In this document: one piece after another, positions 33,598-39,954 of the stretch
How the letters are laid out: each line of letters begins with the position of its first letter
Position numbering within the stretch: the first letter of the stretch is position 1
NCBI GenBank assembly: GCA_019636945.1
Contig: JAHBWO010000024.1
Location: 1 to 39,954 of the forward strand
Source: Nitrospira sp.
Lineage (GTDB): Bacteria > Nitrospirota > Nitrospiria > Nitrospirales > Nitrospiraceae
Direction: 5' to 3'
DNA length: 39,954 nt
Program-made: the position numbers and the translations under genes
The notes under the pieces: generated by a model
The model's database searches: none
What the model was told of the DNA's origin: nothing
What the model saw: only the letters and a program-made list of their open reading frames with translations

Positions 33598-34314
33598 ATG
33601 GATCAACATACACCGGAATCGCCACAACCGCGCGGCCTGCAGATGGCCCGGAGCATGTGCTGGCACTGCCAGTCTGCGGTGACAGGGGAGTACTTCTGCG
33701 AACGATGCGTCAAAGTCCAGCCGGTTTCAAAAGAGACCGACTATTTCACCTGTCTCGGGTTTCCTCGACGTCTCACACTGGACCCAAAGAAGCTTGAGGC
33801 CAAGTTCTACGAGTTGAGCCGGACATTCCATCCGGACTTTTATCAGACGAAAAGTCCGGCGGAACAAACGATCAGCCTCGGCAATGCCGCGGTCCTGAAT
33901 ACGGCCTATCGTACACTCCGTGACCCCATTCAACGCGCGGAATACCTGTTGGGCCTCGAAGCCGGCTCCGTGAAAGATATTCGAACCTCTCCTCCAGCCG
34001 ACCTGTTTGAAGAGATCTTGGAACTCCAAGATACGCTTGAGGAATACCGATCATCGGAACGTGATTCGCAAGACAGTCATAAGCTCCGTACTGCCCTTGA
34101 GGCCGAACAGCGAACACTGGAGCAACGCAAGCAGGAGATGGAAGCGCAACTACAGCAGCTGTTTACGGAGTGGGACCGGCTACAAGACCGTGGGGAAGCG
34201 ACAAGCCAGACGCGTGTGGAACGGGACCGGCTCCTGAAACAGATACGTGACCTCCTCTCCAACCGAACGTACATCACCAGTATCGTCAACGATTTGGCTG
34301 CCACCATCGCCTGA
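33598..34314 (+). CDS. hscB: Co-chaperone HscB with N-terminal zinc-ribbon
   Basis: The 238-residue protein has a J domain with the HPD motif (FHPDFYQ) followed by the helical bundle that binds IscU. Before the J domain is CWHC and CERC (about residues 20-36), a CxxC pair that should bind zinc, as in human HSC20 and unlike E. coli HscB. HscB delivers IscU to HscA and stimulates its ATPase. The protein is longer than the E. coli one, with a heptad-rich C-terminus (about 140-200). ATG 33598 has no clear ribosome site; an alternative ATG is 48 bp downstream. Confidence 0.92.
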   Translation: MDQHTPESPQPRGLQMARSMCWHCQSAVTGEYFCERCVKVQPVSKETDYFTCLGFPRRLTLDPKKLEAKFYELSRTFHPDFYQTKSPAEQTISLGNAAVLNTAYRTLRDPIQRAEYLLGLEAGSVKDIRTSPPADLFEEILELQDTLEEYRSSERDSQDSHKLRTALEAEQRTLEQRKQEMEAQLQQLFTEWDRLQDRGEATSQTRVERDRLLKQIRDLLSNRTYITSIVNDLAATIA

Positions 34315-34344
34315 GTAAACCATGTTGTCCATTCACGCCCTGCA

Positions 34345-34467
34345 CAAAATGCTCAAAACGGTTTCCAGCGAGGCCGCAGGGAGCGAGGGGCCCGAGGCGT
34401 ACAGAGTGGGTACGTTGAGGGGCCAGAGCGACCGAGAACAAAGCTGGGGACCTTTTTCAGCATTTTG
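34345..34467. repeat. 123-bp repeat element with terminal inverted repeats (copy 2), inserted before hscA
   Basis: The ends CAAAATGCTCAAAACGG (34345-34361) and CCTTTTTCAGCATTTTG (34451-34467) are inverted repeats matching at 15 of 17 positions. It has the same length and shared interior blocks as copy 1 at 27672-27794. Its right end is 2 nt before the hscA ATG, so the hscA ribosome site must lie inside the element or be absent. A GGGGA is present about 20 nt upstream, too far for normal use. Confidence 0.85.
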
Positions 34468-34469
34468 AT

Positions 34470-36290
34470 ATGGCACGGATCGTCGGCATCGACCTCGGCA
34501 CAACTAATTCGCTGGTCGCCTACATGAAAGACGGCCAGCCCTGCGTCGTCCCTGACCGCAACGGCCGAACGATGGTGCCATCGGTTGTCGCCTTAACGGA
34601 CAATGGATTGATTGTCGGCGATTCGGCCAAAGAACACTTGACGCGAAATCCCGAGCGGACGGTCTATTCCGTCAAACGTTTCATGGGCAAGGGTCTCGCC
34701 GATGTGCAAAGCGAACTGGCCTATTTCCCCTACACACTCACGGAGACCGGCGGCGTCATCCGGATTCAGCTCGGCGAAAAGCGTTATTCCCCCCCACAGA
34801 TCTCCGCCATGATCCTCAAGGAATTGAAACGACGCGCGGAGGCCTATCTGGGAGAGAGTATCGGCAAAGCCGTCATCACCGTTCCTGCCTACTTCAACGA
34901 CAGCCAACGGCAGGCGACCAAGGATGCCGGGCTCATTGCTGGGCTGGAGGTCTTACGCATCATCAACGAACCGACGGCCGCCTCACTGGCGTACGGACTT
35001 CAGAAGCGCACACAAGGCACCATTGCGGTCTATGACTTCGGCGGCGGCACGTTCGACATTTCAATCTTGAAACTCAAGGATGGAATCTTTGAGGTTTTGG
35101 CGACGAACGGCGATACGCACCTGGGAGGGGATGATCTCGACCGGCTGCTTGTCGACCTGTTTATCGGACAGATCCAAGAACGGCATGGGATCAACCTGAG
35201 CGAATACTCCGATCATATGCAGGCCGTTCGCCTGGAAGCAGAGCGAGCCAAAGTTCGCCTTTCTGATGATCTCAAAACCACGATCACCATTGAACTACCG
35301 GACGACAAAGGACTCTTCATCAGAGAGCTGACGCGCGGTCAGCTTGAGTCACTGACGATACCTGTGATTGAACGGACGCTGGCTCCCTGCCGCATGGCCT
35401 TAAAGGACGCCGGACTCACCTCAAAGGATATCGACGAGGTGGTCTTGGTGGGTGGATCCACCCGCATGCCGCTGGTCCGCCAACGCGTCGAGGCGCTGTT
35501 TGGGAAGGCGCCGCATTGTCATTTGAATCCGGATGAAGTCGTCGCACTCGGCGCCGCCGTACAAGCCGATATTCTAAGCGGTGGGACGACGGACATGTTG
35601 CTGTTAGATGTGACGCCTCTGTCGCTCGGCATTGAAACGATGGGCGGAGTCATGAGCAGCTTGATCCGCCGAAACACGACCATTCCAGCAAGTGCCAAGG
35701 AACTGTTCACGACGTACGTCGACGGACAAACCGGCGTTGATATTCATATCCTGCAAGGCGAGCGCGAGCTCGTCAAGGATAACCGGAGCCTGGCACGATT
35801 CCGGCTGAAAGTACCGCCACTTCCGGCCGGCGTCCCGCGCATCGAGGTGACCTTTCTGATCGATGCCAACGGCATCTTGAACGTCACGGCGACGGACATG
35901 CGAACCGGCCAAAGCCAGTCAATCGAAGTCAAACCTTCCTATGGGCTCGCGGATGCGGAAGTCGAGCGGATGATCGAAGACTCGTTTAAGTTTGCGGCCG
36001 ACGATGTCAACGCTCGGAAGTTGATTGAAGCCCGGTTGGATGCCGAAGCCCTGCTGAAGACAACCGAGAAGTCGCTGGCGGAAGCGGGAGACTTGATCAC
36101 GGCGGATGAAGCGGAGGGTATTCGGAACGCACTGTCTCAGCTGGCGACAGCGAAGGATGGCTTGGATCCCCGTACCATCCGCGCACGGATGGCGGAACTT
36201 GAACAGGCCGCAAAACAGTTGAACGTGGTGATGCTGAACGATTCGCTCAAGAAAAGTCTGCAAGGGAAGAAAGTCACGGAAGTCACGTAA
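34470..36290 (+). CDS. hscA: Hsp70-type chaperone HscA
   Basis: The 606-residue protein is a DnaK-family chaperone. The N-terminus ARIVGIDLGTTNSLVAYM fixes the start; motifs IINEPTAASLAYGL and VYDFGGGTFDISIL are the ATPase signatures, and the substrate domain and lid follow (about 385-600). HscA binds the LPPVK motif of IscU and uses ATP to drive cluster transfer. The length is shorter than typical DnaK and matches HscA. The context, following hscB and preceding iscX, confirms HscA over DnaK. No conventional ribosome site precedes the start because of the adjacent repeat element. Confidence 0.95.
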   Translation: MARIVGIDLGTTNSLVAYMKDGQPCVVPDRNGRTMVPSVVALTDNGLIVGDSAKEHLTRNPERTVYSVKRFMGKGLADVQSELAYFPYTLTETGGVIRIQLGEKRYSPPQISAMILKELKRRAEAYLGESIGKAVITVPAYFNDSQRQATKDAGLIAGLEVLRIINEPTAASLAYGLQKRTQGTIAVYDFGGGTFDISILKLKDGIFEVLATNGDTHLGGDDLDRLLVDLFIGQIQERHGINLSEYSDHMQAVRLEAERAKVRLSDDLKTTITIELPDDKGLFIRELTRGQLESLTIPVIERTLAPCRMALKDAGLTSKDIDEVVLVGGSTRMPLVRQRVEALFGKAPHCHLNPDEVVALGAAVQADILSGGTTDMLLLDVTPLSLGIETMGGVMSSLIRRNTTIPASAKELFTTYVDGQTGVDIHILQGERELVKDNRSLARFRLKVPPLPAGVPRIEVTFLIDANGILNVTATDMRTGQSQSIEVKPSYGLADAEVERMIEDSFKFAADDVNARKLIEARLDAEALLKTTEKSLAEAGDLITADEAEGIRNALSQLATAKDGLDPRTIRARMAELEQAAKQLNVVMLNDSLKKSLQGKKVTEVT

Positions 36291-36296
36291 AAAGAA

Positions 36297-36358
36297 CATA
36301 TGGCGTATAGCTAATGGCTTATGGTTGGAACCACCGGCTATAGACCATACGCCTTATG
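36297..36358. repeat. 62-bp imperfect palindrome between hscA and iscX
   Basis: CATATGGCGTATAGC on the left (from 36297) pairs with CCATACGCCTTATG on the right (to 36358) with several mismatches inside. It starts 7 bp after the hscA stop and ends just before the iscX ribosome site. No gene lies in it. Confidence 0.65.
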
Positions 36359-36375
36359 CTCGTAAGGAGTGCGCA

Positions 36376-36588
36376 ATGGATCTGAAATGGCAGGACGCCG
36401 AGGACATCGCCATCCGGTTGGTGGAAGAACACCCTGAGACGGATCCGTTGACCGTACGTTTCACGGATATGCATGCCTGGATCGTGGCATTGCCTGATTT
36501 TAAGGATGACCCTAAGAAATCAAATGAAAAGATTTTAGAAACGATCCAGATGGCATGGCACGAGGAGTATCAAGACTCGAAATCGTAA
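36376..36588 (+). CDS. iscX: Fe-S assembly protein IscX
   Basis: The 70-residue acidic protein matches IscX (YfhJ): MDLKWQDAEDIAIRL, then DPLTVRFTDMHAWI and FKDDPKKSNEKILE. IscX binds IscS and tunes iron entry and desulfurase activity. ATG 36376 is preceded by AAGGAG at 7 nt; the frame opens 51 bp earlier inside the repeat and is not used. It is the last gene of the operon, converging with the PBP gene 69 bp away. Confidence 0.95.
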   Translation: MDLKWQDAEDIAIRLVEEHPETDPLTVRFTDMHAWIVALPDFKDDPKKSNEKILETIQMAWHEEYQDSKS

Positions 36589-36657
36589 CACGACGAGGCC
36601 GAACCGCTCTCCGAGATCCGCCTCTCTTTCATCACCTCCACCGTACACCTCTCAGTC

Positions 36658-39063
36658 CTACTGCTCGACGTCACCGGTCGGTTGTCCTTCAGGGATCTGA
36701 TCCAGCTTATAGAAATCCGTTGGGTCGAGTCTGCGCTGGACCGCCTGAGTCGGTTCACTCCCCTTCGCGAAGAGTTCCACGGTTCCCTGTTGGCCTTCGC
36801 CATCCTGGTCGGCCTCCAAGAGGCCGGTCGAAGCGTCAACTTTGACAAAGGTGACACCATCGGGGATCTCAAAGGGGACGACAGGAAGCTGCTTGAGGGC
36901 CTCTCTCATAAAGGCCATCCAAATCGGCAGGGCCGACCGAGCTCCGGTTTCGCTCTCTCCGAGCGACCGCCGGTCGTCGAATCCCACATACACACCGGTC
37001 ACGAGGTTCGGGGTGCCACCGATAAACCACGCGTTGATGTAATCGTTCGTCGTACCGGTTTTCCCCGCGATCGGACGACCCAGCGTTTTGGCAGCTTGTC
37101 CGGTTCCTTTCTGGATAACGTCTTCCATCATATTCGTAATCAGGTAGGCCGTTTCTTTCGAGATGACCTCGTGCGGCTCGGGCTCGGTGGATTCAAGCGT
37201 TTGGCCCGTATTATCCTTGACGGTCTTAATCGCAAACGGTTCCACGCGGCTGCCCTGATTCAAGAACACGCCATACACCGACGTCAGCTCCATCAAGCTC
37301 AGGGACGACGTCCCAAGCCCCAGCGAGAGATCAGCCGGAAGCGAGCTCGTGACGCCGACGGCACGGGAGAACTCAATGACGTTTTTCACACCGACCTTAT
37401 CCAATAACCGAACCGTTGCCAAATTATGCGACTGCGCTAAGGCCTCCCGGAGACTCACCATGCCGTGGAATTTTCGTCCATAGTTCTCGGGCTTCCAGGT
37501 CTTGGCCTCCTCTTCCTGCTCATAGACCACGGGCGCATCGAGAATCTGAGTGGCTGGGCTCAAACCCTGGCTCATGGCAGTGGCGTAAATGAGGGGTTTG
37601 AAGGCGGATCCTGGTTGCCGGTGTGCCTGCACGGCACGATTGTATTCGCTCCGGGCAAAGTCGTAGCCACCGACCATCGCGCGAATCGTCCCCGATTTTG
37701 GATCGATGGCGATCAACCCGCCTTCCACTATCGGGGTCTGCTCAAGTGTCAGCAGCACCCCCTCCTTCGTCAGGCGCTTCACTCCGACTTCAATGACGTC
37801 ACCGGGCTTCAAGAGCTGCTTCACATTGGGATTCACAACAAAATCGACCGTCGGGTCAGGCCCTTTGAGCATCCGCTTCGCCCACGCCATATCGTCAAAG
37901 GCCAGCTTCCCGGTGAACGGCCCGACCTGAACGAGGTAATAATCCTTGGTAATCTTTAAGACGACCCCTTCCCCCACATACCCGGGTTTGAGCAACGGCT
38001 CTCCGGAGCCAAGATCTGAGGGTCGAAACGTGTCGAGATCCACCGTGCGTCGAGGCCCTCGCCATCCTTCCCGCTTATCGAGTTCTCGAACGCCGCTCAA
38101 GAACGCCGCTTCAGCCGCTCGCTGCATCTCCAAGTTCAAGGTGGTATGGATTTGAAGACCACCCTTGTACACCATCGACTCTCCGTACTTTGCCACGAGC
38201 AATTGCCGGACATATTCGACGAAGTACGGAGCAAGATGTTCGCTCACCGGTTGATGGAAATTCAGTGTGTCACGAACAGCAGCGTCCCGTTCCGCCGACG
38301 TGATGAACCCGACTTCCTCCATCCGTGCGAGCACATGCTCCTGCCGCTTTTTTGCCATATCGTACGCGGCAAACGGCGAAAACTTGCTCGGCTTCTGCGG
38401 GAGTCCTGCCAAGAAGGCCGATTCGGCCAGCGTCAGTGTTCTAATGTCCTTGTCGAAATAGGAGCGTGCCGCCGATCCGACGCCATAGGCCCCTTGCCCG
38501 AAGTAGATTTGATTCAGGTAGGTTTCAAGAATCTGCTCTTTACCCGACACCACCTCCATCTTGTAGGCCAGAATGACTTCGCGGATTTTGCGGCCATACG
38601 ACCGTTCAGAGGAGAGAAAGAGCGACCGAGCCAATTGCTGCGTGATCGTACTGGCACCTTCGACCTTCTTCCCGCCATGCCGAATATTCGTCCAAGCCGC
38701 CCGCAACATGCCGATAAGGTCCAATCCCGGATGCTCGAAAAACCGGGCATCTTCCGTTGCGATTACAGCCTGCGTCAATGTTTTGGGAATTTCAGGAAGC
38801 GGGGTCAGAATGCGGCGCTCAATGAAAAACTGGCCGATCGGCTGACGGTCATCCGAATAGACGGTCGTGACCAAACTCGGTTGATAGTTTTGAAGCAGAT
38901 CGAGCGAGGGAAGATCTTGAGCGAAATGCCAAATGACGCCCACTACCGTCGTGACGCCGACAATCATGGCAGCCACCAGGCCAAGCACGATCACTTGCCA
39001 TCGGCGCAGGCGACGACGCGGCTGTTCCTGATTTCTTCCCATCAATCGACTGTCGTTCGGCAT
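36658..39063 (-). CDS. mrcA: Class A penicillin-binding protein 1A (glycosyltransferase/transpeptidase)
   Basis: The 801-residue bifunctional cell-wall enzyme has a cytoplasmic basic N-terminus, one membrane helix (about 23-45), a GT51 glycosyltransferase domain and a transpeptidase domain. The glycosyltransferase motifs are TEDARFFEHPG (catalytic Glu104), EGASTITQQLAR and LETYLNQIYFG. The transpeptidase motifs are SAFK (Ser486), SHN and GKTGTT. An OB-like inserted domain lies between (about 360-460). It polymerises and cross-links peptidoglycan at the outer face of the inner membrane. The symbol mrcA/ponA is by family. ATG 39063 is used; an ATG seven codons later is possible. Confidence 0.95.
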   Translation of the reverse strand: MPNDSRLMGRNQEQPRRRLRRWQVIVLGLVAAMIVGVTTVVGVIWHFAQDLPSLDLLQNYQPSLVTTVYSDDRQPIGQFFIERRILTPLPEIPKTLTQAVIATEDARFFEHPGLDLIGMLRAAWTNIRHGGKKVEGASTITQQLARSLFLSSERSYGRKIREVILAYKMEVVSGKEQILETYLNQIYFGQGAYGVGSAARSYFDKDIRTLTLAESAFLAGLPQKPSKFSPFAAYDMAKKRQEHVLARMEEVGFITSAERDAAVRDTLNFHQPVSEHLAPYFVEYVRQLLVAKYGESMVYKGGLQIHTTLNLEMQRAAEAAFLSGVRELDKREGWRGPRRTVDLDTFRPSDLGSGEPLLKPGYVGEGVVLKITKDYYLVQVGPFTGKLAFDDMAWAKRMLKGPDPTVDFVVNPNVKQLLKPGDVIEVGVKRLTKEGVLLTLEQTPIVEGGLIAIDPKSGTIRAMVGGYDFARSEYNRAVQAHRQPGSAFKPLIYATAMSQGLSPATQILDAPVVYEQEEEAKTWKPENYGRKFHGMVSLREALAQSHNLATVRLLDKVGVKNVIEFSRAVGVTSSLPADLSLGLGTSSLSLMELTSVYGVFLNQGSRVEPFAIKTVKDNTGQTLESTEPEPHEVISKETAYLITNMMEDVIQKGTGQAAKTLGRPIAGKTGTTNDYINAWFIGGTPNLVTGVYVGFDDRRSLGESETGARSALPIWMAFMREALKQLPVVPFEIPDGVTFVKVDASTGLLEADQDGEGQQGTVELFAKGSEPTQAVQRRLDPTDFYKLDQIPEGQPTGDVEQ

Positions 39064-39390
39064 CGAGTCTGGAATCCTGTCGACGTGCGTCTGCGGTACG
39101 TCAGAACTTACAATGTGCCATGTGAAAACTCAAGCAAGACACAGATTGGTCGCCATCCACTCAAACCCTTGCGCCTGTTGATCTCGGCGGAAAAGAACAT
39201 TTCGTTTCTGAAATGATTCGCTCCATAGTAGAAACATGCAATGCCCCCACGGAGGGAATGGGACTCGGTCCAGCCGCCGGCTCTATAGCCGCATGCGTCA
39301 AAACCAATTAAAAAAACGGCCCTGATTCGGCTGATCGTTCAGTATGCCAACACCTCAGAAAGCCGGATCGCTTAGGAACAGGCTCTTCCC
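39064..39390. other. Gene-free interval between divergent genes
   Basis: About 327 bp separate the divergent PBP and response-regulator genes. It includes a small inverted repeat CATTTC-GTTTCT-GAAATG (39198-39215) and a short run of A (39308-39314) before the regulator. I see no gene or RNA. It presumably holds both promoters. Confidence 0.5.
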
Positions 39391-39792
39391 ATGCTCGAAC
39401 CGCCCGACATCAATCAGCCGATCCTCGTCGTCGAAGATGAAACGGATACCGCAGATCTCGTGAAGCTGATCCTGCAGGAAAAGGGCTATCAAGTCGTGCA
39501 TGCCGCCGACGGTCAGGACGCGCTGAACAAGATCGCTTCGATGCCGCCTCCTTCGCTCGTGCTGTTGGATATCCAATTACCTCTTGTCGACGGCATCACT
39601 ATTCTGGAAACGATCCGAGCGACCCCCGACTGGCAACACCTCCCGGTGGTCCTCCTGACGGCTGTCGTCGATCCGCGCTGTATCCGTCAGGCGGTGGCTA
39701 TCAAGGTCCAGGATTACATCCTCAAACCATTTACGCGCGACGATCTGGTGAGATGTGTTGAGCGGACCCTGACACCACTGGCACGCCCATAA
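39391..39792 (+). CDS. Single-domain response regulator (CheY-like receiver)
   Basis: The 133-residue protein is a lone receiver domain. It has the acidic pair in VEDE (Asp16), phospho-acceptor Asp60 in LLDIQLP, Thr90 in VLLTA and Lys112 in LKPF. All phosphotransfer residues are intact, unlike the degenerate receiver at the left end of the window. With no output domain, it may work by protein interaction (chemotaxis-like or relay). The partner kinase is not identified. ATG 39391 has no strong ribosome site, but the frame agrees with the family N-terminus. Confidence 0.93.
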   Translation: MLEPPDINQPILVVEDETDTADLVKLILQEKGYQVVHAADGQDALNKIASMPPPSLVLLDIQLPLVDGITILETIRATPDWQHLPVVLLTAVVDPRCIRQAVAIKVQDYILKPFTRDDLVRCVERTLTPLARP

Positions 39793-39854
39793 CAAGGCCG
39801 TCTTCCTCCATCCCCATACAGCAGCATTCGGAATTCTTCTCACGCACATCGGAC

Positions 39855-39954
39855 CTACGCCAACTCCACATCGCTGCGCACTGAGAGATACACCGCCCCC
39901 TGGCCTCCTGATCCGGACTCGACCCCATCTGACACGTTCATATCGACCGCTTGC
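39855..39954 (-). CDS. Possible C-terminal end of a gene entering from the right (partial)
   Basis: On the - strand a frame runs from the window edge for 32 codons to TAG at 39855-39857. Its translation (QAVDMNVSDGVESG..., ending VRSDVELA) looks like a plausible protein tail, rich in Val, Ser and Asp. I cannot assign a family from this much. It could also be chance. Confidence 0.3.
   Translation of the reverse strand, partial: QAVDMNVSDGVESGSGGQGAVYLSVRSDVELA

Noticed and set aside
38146..39216. Long + strand open frame opposite the penicillin-binding protein gene
   Set aside because: It has no recognisable motif and is antisense to a PBP with all catalytic motifs.

Overview
This window looks like a piece of a Nitrospirota chromosome, most reminiscent of Nitrospira. 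That is an inference from gene content and style (moderately high GC, ISC-type Fe-S assembly, archaeal-type polyamine genes, intergenic palindromic repeats), not from a search. It holds about 35 protein genes, three tRNAs and several short repeats. I see no rRNA, IS transposase, prophage or CRISPR array.

Left end (1-5 kb): the 3' end of a DHH-family phosphoesterase and a rhomboid protease on +. Then, on -, a membrane histidine kinase-like protein whose phospho-acceptor His and Asp are both replaced, and the purine genes purE-purK.

5.1-14.3 kb: the most unusual block. A - strand cluster encodes three tandem paralogous TolC-type outer-membrane proteins, an ABC exporter whose nucleotide-binding domain is degenerate at every catalytic motif, and a HlyD-type membrane fusion protein, closed by a strong hairpin. 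A NhaR-like LysR regulator is transcribed divergently from its head. Together these look like a trans-envelope export machine with a probably non-hydrolysing ABC subunit and three alternative or duplicated outer-membrane ducts.

14.4-20.6 kb: a co-directional - strand run with a deoxyhypusine-synthase-like enzyme, a DsbA-like protein, a small zinc-ribbon protein, an aldehyde dehydrogenase, pyruvoyl-dependent arginine decarboxylase, agmatinase and an RluF-type pseudouridine synthase. The central theme is arginine to agmatine to putrescine, with the DHS-like enzyme a candidate for a higher polyamine.

20.9-30.3 kb: unknown proteins, then a neighbourhood rich in Glu/Gln translation genes (tRNA-Glu(CUC), glnS, two tRNA-Gln, gltX), interleaved with PilZ, YacG and a zinc alcohol dehydrogenase, then a small flavodoxin/ferredoxin-reductase-like protein.

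30.4-36.6 kb: a complete ISC system, iscR-iscS-iscU-iscA-hscB-hscA-iscX on +, with the ferredoxin fdx divergent from iscR across a perfect 9-bp inverted repeat. Three gene junctions of this operon carry different palindromic repeats, including a 123-bp element with terminal inverted repeats that ends 2 nt before the hscA start codon. A second copy of that element lies beside the tRNA-Gln pair.

Right end (36.6-40 kb): a class A penicillin-binding protein on -, a single-domain response regulator on +, and possibly the C-terminus of a further - strand gene.
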